A DNA stretch of 64,000 bases from Scytonema sp045865695 (lineage in GTDB: Bacteria > Cyanobacteriota > Cyanobacteriia > Cyanobacteriales > Nostocaceae): positions 1-64,000 of the forward strand of contig NZ_BAACAP010000251.1 in the NCBI RefSeq assembly GCF_045865695.1, given 5' to 3'. Of this stretch, positions 43,498 to 52,115 are shown piece by piece. The number at the start of each line of letters is the position of its first letter. The first letter of the stretch is position 1. Below the pieces are notes generated by a model. It saw only the letters and a list, made by a program, of their open reading frames with translations, did not search any database and was not told the DNA's origin. Position numbers and translations under genes: made by a program.

Positions 43498-44772
43498 TTA
43501 CTCTTGTGCTCGTACAGCTTTTAAAATCCTTACAACACTATGGTATCCGTTAAACTCTGCTAACATCAACGCTGTATAACCGCCCTGATTTTTCATATTC
43601 ACATCTGCCCCAGCTTGCAGCAATAATTGCACGGTACGATCGCTACCTCGTGACGCCGCCCACATTAAAGCTGTAGCTTTAGCTGAATCTTGCAAGTTAA
43701 CATCTGCTCCTTTATCTACAAGCTGTTCTATAACGCTAATGCGATCGCGTTCTGCTGCTTTTATCAAAGCTGTTTTGCCATCGTCTGCTTTTATATTGGC
43801 ATTTGCACCATGAGCGAGTAAAATCCTTACTGTTTCCGCATTTCCTTGGTTAGCTGCTAGTGTCAAAGGATACTCGCCTAAATTTTTCTCATTGCTATTT
43901 GCGCCTCGTTGTAGTAGTAACTCTACAATTGGACTGTAGCCCTGTAATGCGGCGATCGGCAAAGGTGTATCGCCTAAGCGATTTTTGAGTCCTACATTTG
44001 CACCTTTATCGAGTAAAACTTTAACGACATCAGTATAACCTTCCACTACAGCAAGATGCAAAGCTGTTTCGCCGTCTTTGTCTTGGGCATTCACATCAGC
44101 CCCTGTAGCCAGAAGAACGGATGCGATCGCACTATGTCCGGCGGCGGCGGCGGCTGACAAAGCAGTTCCATCATCCTCGTTTCGTGCATTGACATCAACC
44201 CCCAGAGCTAATAATGTTTGAACAACGTGTAAATGCCCTAAATCCGCCGCTACCATCAAAGCGCTGTCACCTTCTTCATTTTTACTATTGACATCTACAC
44301 CATTTTGTATTATGGCTTCTACAACTCCAGCGTGTCCTTGCTTAACTGCTAGATTAAAGGCTGTATCCTCATCTTTATCCTTAATATTTACCTCTGCCCC
44401 AGTAGTAAGCAAGGCGTACACAACTTCAACATGACCTTTTAATGCAGCCACCATCAGGGCTGTACTGCCATCTTCATTAGTCGTATTAACATTAGCCCCT
44501 CTTGATACTAAAAGTTTTACGATGTCAAGCTGGTTTGCACTAGCTGCTAACATCAAAGCTGTTAAACCATAGCGCTTTCTCCGGATATTAATGTTTGCTC
44601 CCGCATCAAGAAGTAAGCGCACGATCTCGGTAAATCCCAAACTAGCGGCAAACATTAAAGCCGTTGTTCCATCGCTGTTGCCCGTATCCACTAGCACGCC
44701 AGCGTTAAGTAATGCTTGCACCCGTTTGATATCGCCATTTTTTGCAGCCAACAGCAAGGTATCGTTAGTCAT
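43498..44772 (-). CDS. ankyrin-repeat protein (12-13 repeats)
   Basis: 424 residues, almost entirely 33-residue ankyrin repeats with the DGxTALMxAAxxGHxxVVxxLLxxGADVNxxN consensus (for example DGSTALMVAALKGHVEVVYA and DKDGETALHLAVVEGYTDVV). No signal, membrane segment or enzymatic domain. It is a protein-protein interaction scaffold; partners unknown. Long uniform repeats are prone to copy-number change, but no frameshift is seen. Upstream 44773-44956 carries TTAGTGGTTAGTGG repeats. Confidence 0.93.
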   Translation of the reverse strand: MTNDTLLLAAKNGDIKRVQALLNAGVLVDTGNSDGTTALMFAASLGFTEIVRLLLDAGANINIRRKRYGLTALMLAASANQLDIVKLLVSRGANVNTTNEDGSTALMVAALKGHVEVVYALLTTGAEVNIKDKDEDTAFNLAVKQGHAGVVEAIIQNGVDVNSKNEEGDSALMVAADLGHLHVVQTLLALGVDVNARNEDDGTALSAAAAAGHSAIASVLLATGADVNAQDKDGETALHLAVVEGYTDVVKVLLDKGANVGLKNRLGDTPLPIAALQGYSPIVELLLQRGANSNEKNLGEYPLTLAANQGNAETVRILLAHGANANIKADDGKTALIKAAERDRISVIEQLVDKGADVNLQDSAKATALMWAASRGSDRTVQLLLQAGADVNMKNQGGYTALMLAEFNGYHSVVRILKAVRAQE

Positions 44773-44956
44773 GTGTTAGTGGTTAGTGGTTAGTGGTTAG
44801 TGGGTAGTTGTTGTAGTTGCTACTAACTACTGTACGGGCGCAAGGCATTGCGCCCCTACTATCCAATAACTAAATAACTACTTACCACTTTGCCACTCCC
44901 CATTAGGTGTAGCGTTATGATAACTTTTATGAAGATTTAATTATTGGGAGAACACC

Positions 44957-45427
44957 ATGAATCTGGAGCTTTCGCCGTCGGTTAAGTATTGGTTAAATTT
45001 CTTCCATCCAATAATGATGTGGGCGCTCCTGCTCCTATCTTTATATGCAGCATATTTGGGGCTACAAGTTCAGCGTACCAGAAATGCTCAGGGTGAAGAA
45101 AAGAAAGAGTTAATTAAAGGTAAATATAACGTCAGACACCATCAAATGGGGTCTATACTACTAGCCTTAATGGTCGCAGGTTCTGTTGGTGGTATGGCTG
45201 TTACATATATCAATAACGGTAAGCTGTTTGTCGGACCTCACCTGCTAGCAGGGCTGGGTATGACCAGTTTAATTGCCTTTTCGGCTGGTTTATCTCCCTA
45301 TATGCAAAAAGGAGCCAATTGGGCGCGTGCAACTCATATTTTATTGAATTTTGCACTTTTAGGTCTTTTTGCTTGGCAGGCTATTACTGGCGTGCAAATC
45401 GTTCAAAAGATTCTTACCCAAGCGTAG
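44957..45427 (+). CDS. DUF4079 membrane protein
   Basis: 156 residues, four membrane helices (FFHPIMMWALLLLSLYAAYL, MGSILLALMVAGSVGGMAV, LLAGLGMTSLIAFSAGL, ILLNFALLGLFAWQAITGV). His residues recur at helix ends (FFHP, RHHQMG, GPHLL, ATHIL), typical of DUF4079 and reminiscent of cytochrome b561-like haem ligation; haem binding is an inference. GGGAG lies 9 bases before the ATG. It converges on the DUF1997 gene across a two-orientation heptamer array. Confidence 0.85.
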   Translation: MNLELSPSVKYWLNFFHPIMMWALLLLSLYAAYLGLQVQRTRNAQGEEKKELIKGKYNVRHHQMGSILLALMVAGSVGGMAVTYINNGKLFVGPHLLAGLGMTSLIAFSAGLSPYMQKGANWARATHILLNFALLGLFAWQAITGVQIVQKILTQA

Positions 45428-45432
45428 TAATT

Positions 45433-45494
45433 AGTGACCAGTGACTGGTCACTGGTCACTGGTCGCTGGTCACTGGTCACTGGTCACTGGTCAC
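45433..45494. repeat. heptamer array that flips orientation
   Basis: AGTGACCAGTGAC is followed by TGGTCACTGGTCACTGGTCG and further TGGTCAC units. The first two units read GTGACCA on the plus strand and the remaining seven on the minus strand, so RNA from either side can form a hairpin. It lies between two convergent genes and supplies the stop of the DUF1997 gene. Confidence 0.85.
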
Positions 45495-46143
45495 CGAGCG
45501 CTGATTTTTGAAAGTCTTCTTGAACTTTACGAGTTAAGCGTCGGGAAACTTGGCGAACAACTTGGTTGAGAAGGCGATCGCCTGTAGATTGAATAATAGA
45601 TTTGGGTAATCGCTGAATAAACTTTGGAAAGTGAATATCAACAGTTAGATGTAAATCCCATTCAACTCGCGTGATTATACCAGCATTGCGATCGGAATCG
45701 CTGCGATCGCTTTCCAGTAACTGAAGCGACGACTTATAGTCCACATCATAGCCAGGAGCTTGGTAATTAGGAATTGGAATGGTACGAATGCGATAAATTC
45801 CTTCCTCTGGAGGCAATAATTCCAAACCAATTTTTGGCTCAACTTCGTACCCAAATGCGCCAAAGCGACCAATAGTCAAAGCATAAGCATTTTTGCCCAG
45901 AGACTCTACCTTCATAGGATCGGCACAACGTATAAACCATAAGGTATGGTTATCTAGATATTCAGCAACAGTCTTAGAAGGAGCAGGCATTTCCATACAA
46001 TCACTGTAACAGCCATAGAACTTTCTTGGCGTCCCTATAGTTGCTTCTAAAGTCGTTTCTTCAGAGGTTTCAAGGGTTGATTGGATGGAAAAGACCGTTT
46101 TATCTGCATCAAAGGACTGATATTCCGAATTGTTTGAAATCAT
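45484..46143 (-). CDS. DUF1997 protein
   Basis: 219 residues, soluble, mixed alpha/beta of the START/polyketide-cyclase-like type common in cyanobacteria and plants: YGCYSDCMEMPAPSKTVAEY, HTLWFIRCADPMKVESLG, LTIGRFGAFGYEVEPKIGLE and VEWDLHLTVDIHFPKF. The C-terminal helix is basic (RLLNQVVRQVSRRLTRKVQE). No biochemical role is established to my knowledge. The last residues (GDQ-stop) are read from a heptamer array. Confidence 0.8.
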   Translation of the reverse strand: MISNNSEYQSFDADKTVFSIQSTLETSEETTLEATIGTPRKFYGCYSDCMEMPAPSKTVAEYLDNHTLWFIRCADPMKVESLGKNAYALTIGRFGAFGYEVEPKIGLELLPPEEGIYRIRTIPIPNYQAPGYDVDYKSSLQLLESDRSDSDRNAGIITRVEWDLHLTVDIHFPKFIQRLPKSIIQSTGDRLLNQVVRQVSRRLTRKVQEDFQKSALGDQ

Positions 46144-46310
46144 ATAACTATTCTTTATATACCGAACAATCTAGCTAAATTAATACTTCCCAAATTCAGT
46201 GGTATGTTTCGCACTAAATCACTATTTTTACTCAAAATTCAAGAATCTGTCATAAAGAATCTCTAAAATAGAAAACAGGATTGTAAAAGTACAAGTTTCT
46301 CAAAATTAAG

Positions 46311-46970
46311 ATGAAAGCATTTGTAGCAGGGGCAACAGGTGAAACGGGTCGTCGAATAGTGCAAGAACTGGTAGCGCGGAATATTCCCGTTCGTGCCCTA
46401 GTCAGAGATATTGAGAAAGCAAGAAGTATTTTACCGATAGAAGCAGAATTGGTACAAGGTGATGTGTTACACCCAGAAAACTTGTCTACTGCTTTAGGTG
46501 ATAGCACAGTGCTGTTATGCGCCACAGGGGCATCGCCAAGCTTCGACCCCACAGGTCCTTATAAGGTAGACTATGAAGGTACGAAAAATTTGGTAGAAGT
46601 AGCGAAAGCAAAGGGAATTGAACATTTTGTTTTAGTTTCTTCATTATGTACGTCACTGTTTTTCCATCCACTGAATTTGTTCTGGCTGATTCTAGTTTGG
46701 AAAAAACAAGCAGAGGAATATCTTCAAAAAAGCGGTCTGACTTATACGATTGTTCGACCTGGTGGTTTGAAAAACGAGGATAACTCGTATCAGATTGTTA
46801 TGCAGAGTGCTGATACATTATTTGACGGAAGCATTCCTCGTCAGAAGGTTGCTCGAGTTTGTGTTGAATCACTTTTTGAACTAGCAGCAAAAAATAAAAT
46901 TGTGGAGATCGTTGCGAGTGCTAACGCACCTGCAAAAAGTTTTGGTGAATTATTTGCCAATGTAGCTTAA
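46311..46970 (+). CDS. NAD(P)-binding atypical SDR (NmrA/Ycf39-like)
   Basis: 219 residues. The N-terminal dinucleotide motif GATGETGRRIVQEL (TGxxGxxG type) is followed by RALVRDIEKA (NADP preference suggested by the Arg), then LVQGDVLHPENLSTAL, EHFVLVSSLCTS and YTIVRPGGLKNED. No YxxxK catalytic pair is evident, as in atypical SDRs that act as chaperones or redox sensors. Similar plant and cyanobacterial proteins occur in photosynthetic assembly. Exact role unknown. Monocistronic. Confidence 0.85.
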   Translation: MKAFVAGATGETGRRIVQELVARNIPVRALVRDIEKARSILPIEAELVQGDVLHPENLSTALGDSTVLLCATGASPSFDPTGPYKVDYEGTKNLVEVAKAKGIEHFVLVSSLCTSLFFHPLNLFWLILVWKKQAEEYLQKSGLTYTIVRPGGLKNEDNSYQIVMQSADTLFDGSIPRQKVARVCVESLFELAAKNKIVEIVASANAPAKSFGELFANVA

Positions 46971-47108
46971 CGGGAGCATCCCAATTTGGAAAAAATACGC
47001 TTGTGATTAAAATCACGGCTATACAGGCTAAGTCCGCCTAGGCGGACTTAATTAAAGCCTGCGCTGCGTAGCGCTCTCTTCGTTTGTACTTTATCTTTAT
47101 ATCCTAGA

Positions 47109-47504
47109 TTGTTAAAAGTTTTCGTATACGGTACTCTCAAACCGGGAGAATGCAATTATAACAAATATTGTGCTGGCAAAGTTGTAGATGCTGTTGATGC
47201 GATCGCATTTGGCAAATTGTTCTCCCTACCTATGGGATATCCAGCGATGGCATTAGGAAATAGTTCTGTGCGTGGCTATTTACTTGCGTTTGCTGACTCT
47301 CAAGTTTTAACAGACTTAGATGAATTGGAAGATTATCACCCTATAAGAGCCGAGTCAGACAACCTTTATAACCGACAACAAATTGAAGTCCATGATTTAC
47401 AAGGACATTCTCTTGGTTGGGCTTGGGTCTACTTGATGAAAGAAGAACTTGCTACCCAACTAGGAGGCATCTTTCTCCCTGATGGTTGGTGGTCTGAATT
47501 ATGA
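47109..47504 (+). CDS. gamma-glutamylcyclotransferase-fold (GGCT/AIG2-like) protein
   Basis: 131 residues, TTG start at 47109. VFVYGTLKPGECNYNKYCAG is the GGCT substrate loop, LPMGYPAM and VRGYLLAFA follow, and the acid in LTDLDELEDYHP is the expected catalytic Glu. Such enzymes release 5-oxoproline from gamma-glutamyl amines or act on related amides; the substrate cannot be told. It follows the SDR gene by 140 bases containing an inverted GTCCGCCTAGGCGGAC palindrome (47031-47046). Confidence 0.82.
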   Translation: MLKVFVYGTLKPGECNYNKYCAGKVVDAVDAIAFGKLFSLPMGYPAMALGNSSVRGYLLAFADSQVLTDLDELEDYHPIRAESDNLYNRQQIEVHDLQGHSLGWAWVYLMKEELATQLGGIFLPDGWWSEL

Positions 47505-47549
47505 ATTATAGATTATGAATTATGAATTGAAGGTTTCATTATTCACCAT

Positions 47550-48158
47550 TTAATTAATATCATCTAACTCTAGCAGCAGGTCTGGCGGTTGCACCTCGTC
47601 GCGAACCGATTTTTCAGGAGACACTTCTGCTGTTTTTGGTATAGGAATGACTGGGTTGTTGATAGCAACCATGAGCGGTGAAGCAACAGCCACAGGTGTT
47701 TCTGAAGTTTTTTCTATTCGCTGTTGTGCGAATTGAGGTATTCTCGTTTCACCTAGTAACCCAGACATCGCTCCAATCGCACAAGCTGCAATTGCAGCAC
47801 CACTCAACCAGACTCGCCGAGAACGTCGTTGTACTCGTGTCAATACTTTTTCAGCTGTTTCTTGTGATGACTGTTGTAGTGTTGGCACTGGAAGAGTCCG
47901 TACTCCTTGCCGCAGTTTCAACAGTCTTGCATACAAGTCCTGAACTGTCTGGTCAGTATCCAGCCATTCTTCCACTTGCTTGCGTTCGGCAGCTGTCACC
48001 TCTCCATCGAGGTAAGCACTTAATAACTCGAAGCGATCGCGCTTCACCATATCTATAGCACCCGTTAATTCATTGGTATGCCTGCCATCCCCGGATTGCA
48101 AATCCTTTTGAGGATTTGCCGAGTGGGAGCGGTCATTACATTGAGAATCAGTAGTCAT
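47550..48158 (-). CDS. membrane-anchored anti-sigma factor
   Basis: 202 residues from the ATG at 48158; an upstream in-frame ATG at 48176 is possible. The cytoplasmic domain has the anti-sigma pattern RFELLSAYLDGEVTAAERKQ followed by VEEWLDTDQTVQDLYARLLK. It lacks the HxxxCxxC zinc triad. One membrane helix (RVWLSGAAIAACAIGAMSG) and a periplasmic Pro/Val-rich tail follow. It lies 158 bases downstream of the ECF sigma gene on the same strand, so it probably holds that sigma factor at the membrane. Confidence 0.85.
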   Translation of the reverse strand: MTTDSQCNDRSHSANPQKDLQSGDGRHTNELTGAIDMVKRDRFELLSAYLDGEVTAAERKQVEEWLDTDQTVQDLYARLLKLRQGVRTLPVPTLQQSSQETAEKVLTRVQRRSRRVWLSGAAIAACAIGAMSGLLGETRIPQFAQQRIEKTSETPVAVASPLMVAINNPVIPIPKTAEVSPEKSVRDEVQPPDLLLELDDIN

Positions 48159-48316
48159 TTTAACACTAATTACCAATTCTTACACGGGTAAACAAAGCGG
48201 ACAATTTGGAAAACTATTCAACTCTTCCCTTATGACAAAGTTTTTCTGGAATTTCTTTACAATTTGTAATAAATCTTGAGCTTCGTCATTTACCAAAAGA
48301 TAAACTGTTGCAAAGG

Positions 48317-48973
48317 TTATGCGTCTAGATAATTTTGCAACTGAGATTGTAATCTCGCTCTAGCTCTGGCAATTCTGGACTTTACTGTTCCTAAAGAAAC
48401 GCCCGTGATTTCGGCAATTTCTTCGTATGCCAAACCCTCGATTTCTCGAAGAACAATTGTTGTGCGGAACACCTCTGGTAGGTCGGCGATCGCTTCACGC
48501 AGTTGTTCGTAAAATTCTCTAGTAGTCAGTTCTTCTTCCGGTCCGGGAGTATCTCCTGCGATTTCCCAATCCATCTCGCCATCGTCTACCGCTCGGGGAG
48601 CGTCCAGCGACAGGGGACTGACAACCCGCTTGCGTTTCCGCAACTCATCATAGAACAAGTTGGTAGCAATGCGGCTCAACCAGCCCCGGAATTTGGATGG
48701 CTCTTGTAATCGGTTAATATTCCGATACACGCGAATCCAAACCTCTTGAGCCAAATCAGCCCGATCGGGCCAATCAGGAGCCAGATGGTATAAAACCCGG
48801 TCAACTTGGGATTGATAGCGACGCAGTAATTCCGCAAACGCAGCACGATCTGGACGTACTCCAGCTTGACAGCGCAGAATTAGGTCATGATTTGAGAGTT
48901 TGTCAACTTGCACTGATGCTTCAGGAAGCCTCACATCAACCGTTGACCAGGATAAAGTAATCGATTGACTCAT
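48317..48973 (-). CDS. ECF-type RNA polymerase sigma factor
   Basis: 218 residues from the ATG at 48973. The frame stays open to 49174, but that extension is read from heptamer-repeat DNA (GHWSLVT) and is rejected. Sigma region 2: FAELLRRYQSQVDRVLYHLA, DLAQEVWIRVYRNI and RGWLSRIATNLFYDELRKRK. Region 4: IADLPEVFRTTIVLREIEGL, AYEEIAEITGVSLGTVKSRI. It resembles cyanobacterial SigG-like ECF factors. An anti-sigma gene follows, so it is likely stress- or envelope-responsive. Target promoters were not identified. Confidence 0.92.
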   Translation of the reverse strand: MSQSITLSWSTVDVRLPEASVQVDKLSNHDLILRCQAGVRPDRAAFAELLRRYQSQVDRVLYHLAPDWPDRADLAQEVWIRVYRNINRLQEPSKFRGWLSRIATNLFYDELRKRKRVVSPLSLDAPRAVDDGEMDWEIAGDTPGPEEELTTREFYEQLREAIADLPEVFRTTIVLREIEGLAYEEIAEITGVSLGTVKSRIARARARLQSQLQNYLDA

Positions 48974-49063
48974 AGATCGCACTGGCTTTAAATCTTCCCT
49001 TTCTATTAGACCCTTTAATTGGTAAGATGTTCCCTCAGCGAGTGACGGATTTATGACTGTAAC

Positions 49064-49086
49064 AGTGACCAGTGACCAGTGACCAG
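49064..49086. repeat. heptamer array (GTGACCA), three units
   Basis: Three units between the ECF sigma gene and the small gene at 49207. Downstream, 49087-49205 holds GTAGGGTGGGCATTGCCACC, two CATCGAACAATGCCTCAG(C/T) copies and CCCAATCCC runs. All of it is repeat-derived intergenic sequence. Confidence 0.85.
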
Positions 49087-49206
49087 GAATTAGACCAGTA
49101 GGGTGGGCATTGCCACCCACATCGAACAATGCCTCAGCATTGCCTACCAACATCGAACAATGCCTCAGTTCCAAGTCCCTAATACCCAGTACCCAATCCC
49201 TAACCC

Positions 49207-49359
49207 CTACTTTTTTGGTAGCCTGACGATAAGATTGGGTGTTATCTCTGTTTGCTGTTGGTAGTTGATCTGCGAACTGCTTCTATCTGGTATATGAACT
49301 TGTAGAAACAGATTTAAAGAAAAGGTAATTGTAACTGCTAAGCATAATTTTTCTAACAT
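49207..49359 (-). CDS. small exported peptide, hypothetical
   Basis: 50 residues from the ATG at 49359, with GGGAG 7 bases upstream. The hydrophobic N-terminus LCLAVTITFSLNLFLQV looks like a signal peptide or single membrane anchor, followed by a polar tail (RSSSQINYQQQTEI). No family is recognised. The frame extends further upstream, but without a better start. Confidence 0.4.
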   Translation of the reverse strand: MLEKLCLAVTITFSLNLFLQVHIPDRSSSQINYQQQTEITPNLIVRLPKK

Positions 49360-49683
49360 AGCTTTTCTCCCAACCACACCTAATAATGATTGATGGCTGC
49401 ATTTTGAAAGAGTTCCAGGGAGCGAAAGTTCTCTCAACAACGTTTTTCAAATATCAGCAGTGGCATAATCTTCTCTATAGACCTAGTTTGCCCAGGACTT
49501 TTAAGAAAATTATGAGGAAACCGAAAATTATTTATAAATTTTTTGTAACTTATAGAATGAACGTACAAAAAATTTGCCAGTATTTTTGTGGAATTTCCTA
49601 ATGAGGAGATTTGACAGTTCAAGCTAGACTGAGGTTAGTGCTTAGCAGAATCCAAGAGTTGAATGTGGTGGAGAAGGTAAACA
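49360..49683. other. AT-rich spacer, nothing recognised
   Basis: About 320 bases between the divergent small gene and the L,D-transpeptidase gene. No repeats or structured RNA noticed. GGAGAAGG at 49670-49677 is the ribosome-binding site for the gene at 49684. Confidence 0.4.
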
Positions 49684-50316
49684 ATGGCAGTGGCAAAAAA
49701 TAATTCTTTAACACGTATAGTGATGCTGCTTTGTTTTGGAACAGCATTTCTATCTCTAGTTGTCCATTGGCGCATCACAACTTCTACAACCTCTCAACCC
49801 AATATGGCAAACACATCCAAAACAGCGTTGAGAACACAGAGTCAAAGCCAAAAGCCAGATCCCCAAAATGGCATAGCCTTGCTGTCCACCTTTGCATCCC
49901 CAAAACAAACGACGAATGCTGTATCTCAGAACAAACAACTCGTCGTTGATTTAAGCGATCGCCGTGTATATGTATATAGTGGGGAGACAGTAATAGCAAG
50001 TTACCCAATTGGTGTTGGGAAGACAGGTTGGGAAACACCCACAGGTTCATTTCAAGTTTTACACAAGCAACGCAATCCGATCTGGCAACATCCAATCACA
50101 GGTAAAGTTTTTTCATCTGGTACTGATAGCCCATTGGGAGACCGATGGATCGGATTTTGGACAGATGGGCGAAATCAGATTGGATTTCACGGAACCCCAG
50201 ATGATGAAGTGATAGGGAGTGCCATATCTCATGGCTGCTTGCGTATGCGTAACCCAGATGTTCGATTGCTCTACACACAAGTTAACTTGGGAACATCAGT
50301 AGAAGTACGGCAGTGA
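49684..50316 (+). CDS. L,D-transpeptidase (YkuD family)
   Basis: 210 residues. N-terminal membrane anchor/signal (IVMLLCFGTAFLSLVV), Ser/Gln-rich linker, and a YkuD domain from about 85: LVVDLSDRRVYVYSGETVIA, YPIGVGKTGWETPTGSFQV, His169 in GFHGTPDD and the catalytic SHGCLRM with His183, Gly184 and Cys185. It forms 3-3 crosslinks or attaches proteins to peptidoglycan in the periplasm. GGAGAAGG precedes the ATG. Heptamer-like repeats begin at the stop codon. Confidence 0.93.
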   Translation: MAVAKNNSLTRIVMLLCFGTAFLSLVVHWRITTSTTSQPNMANTSKTALRTQSQSQKPDPQNGIALLSTFASPKQTTNAVSQNKQLVVDLSDRRVYVYSGETVIASYPIGVGKTGWETPTGSFQVLHKQRNPIWQHPITGKVFSSGTDSPLGDRWIGFWTDGRNQIGFHGTPDDEVIGSAISHGCLRMRNPDVRLLYTQVNLGTSVEVRQ

Positions 50317-50350
50317 ACAGTGACCAGCGATCAGTGACCGGTGACCAGCG
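50311..50350. repeat. degenerate heptamer array
   Basis: CAGTGAACAGTGACCAGCGA and TCAGTGACCGGTGACCAGCG: a GTGACCA array with substitutions, starting at the stop codon of the L,D-transpeptidase gene. CCCAATCGCC repeats follow to 50411. Confidence 0.7.
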
Positions 50351-50410
50351 AATCAGGGAGAGATATTAAACATTAATCGTTTCCCCAATCGCCAATCCCC
50401 AAGCCCCAAT

Positions 50411-50944
50411 CTACTTTTGCTCAAATTGAGGTGCATAAGATTCGAGTAGAGCACTTACTTGTCGGAGAACTTCGTTGCTTGTGTTTCTAGTTCCTACTGG
50501 CGTGTTACCAACAGTAGGTCGATCGAGACTGCGTGCAATTGCTTCATTAACTTGTTGAGCAATTAATTCCTGAAGTTGTGCTCTAGCTCGTTGGCGTTGG
50601 TAAGTAGCACCTTCTTCTGTAGTGGCGTACAGGGGTGGAAGGCGATTGAGAGCGTAAGCAGCAATATCACCGACATCCAGAGAACTTTCGCTAGTCGCTT
50701 CAATTTCAGCAACGCGGGCTATTGCCTCGGTAAGTACCAATTCTTCCATCACGTTGATAAACTGTTTGCGCGGTACCGCCATCACCTCTCCAGTTAAAAG
50801 CGATCCCATCAGCCGATCTAACGCCATGTACTCTTCTATTGATAGTTCGCTAGCGTTATCGCAAATTCGTCCGACTTCTGCTTCCATTGCTGGTGTAAGA
50901 TAACCATCCTGGAAAGCTTGTTCCACAATTTTTTCTATACTCAT
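50411..50944 (-). CDS. ComFB-family protein, putative cyclic dinucleotide receptor
   Basis: 177 residues from the ATG at 50944; the open frame reaches 51013, but those residues lack family character. The ComFB core lies about 55-140: FINVMEELVLTEAIARVAEI, DVGDIAAYALNRLPPLYATT and EEGATYQRQRARAQLQELIA. Cyanobacterial ComFB proteins have been reported to bind c-di-GMP (and c-di-AMP) and to affect natural competence or motility. This one has N- and C-terminal extensions (SNEVLRQVSALLESYAPQF). No competence genes are adjacent. Ligand binding is inferred from family. Confidence 0.8.
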   Translation of the reverse strand: MSIEKIVEQAFQDGYLTPAMEAEVGRICDNASELSIEEYMALDRLMGSLLTGEVMAVPRKQFINVMEELVLTEAIARVAEIEATSESSLDVGDIAAYALNRLPPLYATTEEGATYQRQRARAQLQELIAQQVNEAIARSLDRPTVGNTPVGTRNTSNEVLRQVSALLESYAPQFEQK

Positions 50945-51058
50945 AATGTTAATCATCATTTTCAGCCATCCAAGCAAGGTTGGGACGGTACCAATCCTAC
51001 TTATTTTGCCCAATTAAGAGCCAAGAGTACGCAAAAAGTTACTAATGCAAGAAAATTT

Positions 51059-51967
51059 TTATTTAACTTCTTGTTTTCGCCAGGGTACAGGGTCAATAGA
51101 TTTACCATTGACATACAAACCCCAGTGTAGGTGAGGTCCCGTAGCAGCGCCTGTTGAACCGACTGCACCAATAAGTTGACCGGGTTGAACAAAATCACCC
51201 TCCTTTACATTAATGCGGCTTAGGTGCAAAAAAACGCTAGTTACGCCTTGCCCATGATCTATACCAACTACATTACCGTGAACTCGAAATCCTTCTGAGA
51301 CTCTACCCACTAATGAGACTCGCCCAGCTGCTGGAGCCACAACAGGTGAACCTGCACCTCCAGCATAGTCAAGACCTCGATGATAGTAATCCTTAGCAAA
51401 TTTACCATTATAGTAGCGACGTATTCCATAAATTGTGCTAAGTCGTCCTCGATTTGGTGCTAGGAAAGGACCCTTCCAATATTTTTCCGGTGTTTGCAAC
51501 GCCTTAAAAGCTCCAACACGTTGCAGTTCGTGTTCTGTGGCGTTGACTCCTGCTTTTCCAGGAGGTAAATTAATTCGTTGAACTGGAAATTTGCGAGACC
51601 GTACTTGTAATGTCAAATTCTGTACTTGCCCTTCTCCCGATACTTGAATAGTTCTATTACCTGGAGTTTCCAACGGTGTTGTAGGGATGAAAGCGCGGTA
51701 CTGATTTGGTGCAATTTCATATGCTGGGTACTTATCATTGCCACTGGTAACGGTCACATTGTTAATAGGGTCGGCATTATTTACATTGACTACGACTGAT
51801 ATGGTGTCTCCCAATTGAGGAGATTCCGGGCTAACTTGTACTTGCAAAGCCCGTGCAGGTAACGCGAATACAACAGGTAAAGCAGCAAAGATACCAAGGA
51901 GAGTACTGGTTACACAGCTGTTGATTTTTGATTTGTTCTTAAAATGGCTAACGCTATACACAGTCAT
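51059..51967 (-). CDS. M23 (LytM-type) zinc metallopeptidase, envelope
   Basis: 302 residues from the ATG at 51967; the frame is open to 52048, but the signal peptide fits the internal start (LLGIFAALPVVFALPARAL). An Ig-like N-terminal region (VSPESPQLGDTISVVVNVNN) is followed by the peptidase domain: YYHRGLDYAGGAGSPVVAPA (HxxxD zinc ligands), HGQGVTSVFLHLS and TGPHLHWGLYVNG (HxH). It cleaves peptidoglycan crossbridges or recruits amidases. All catalytic residues are present. Downstream of the Uma2 gene but separately spaced. Confidence 0.92.
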   Translation of the reverse strand: MTVYSVSHFKNKSKINSCVTSTLLGIFAALPVVFALPARALQVQVSPESPQLGDTISVVVNVNNADPINNVTVTSGNDKYPAYEIAPNQYRAFIPTTPLETPGNRTIQVSGEGQVQNLTLQVRSRKFPVQRINLPPGKAGVNATEHELQRVGAFKALQTPEKYWKGPFLAPNRGRLSTIYGIRRYYNGKFAKDYYHRGLDYAGGAGSPVVAPAAGRVSLVGRVSEGFRVHGNVVGIDHGQGVTSVFLHLSRINVKEGDFVQPGQLIGAVGSTGAATGPHLHWGLYVNGKSIDPVPWRKQEVK

Positions 51968-52115
51968 TATCGAGGAAAAAAACAACGAATATGGTTCTGT
52001 TGGAAAACAGACTAACTTATTGAGAAAGGGAGTTCCCCATCTTCTCATAGATATTTAGGTAAAATTAAACACGGATAAGGCTTTCTCAATCCAAAATCTA
52101 AAATTTAAAATGGTA

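Noticed and set aside
48974..49174. N-terminal extension of the ECF sigma factor
   Set aside because: Encoded by intergenic repeat DNA (GHWSLVT and the GGTGGGCATTG region); the sigma family sequence starts after the ATG at 48973.
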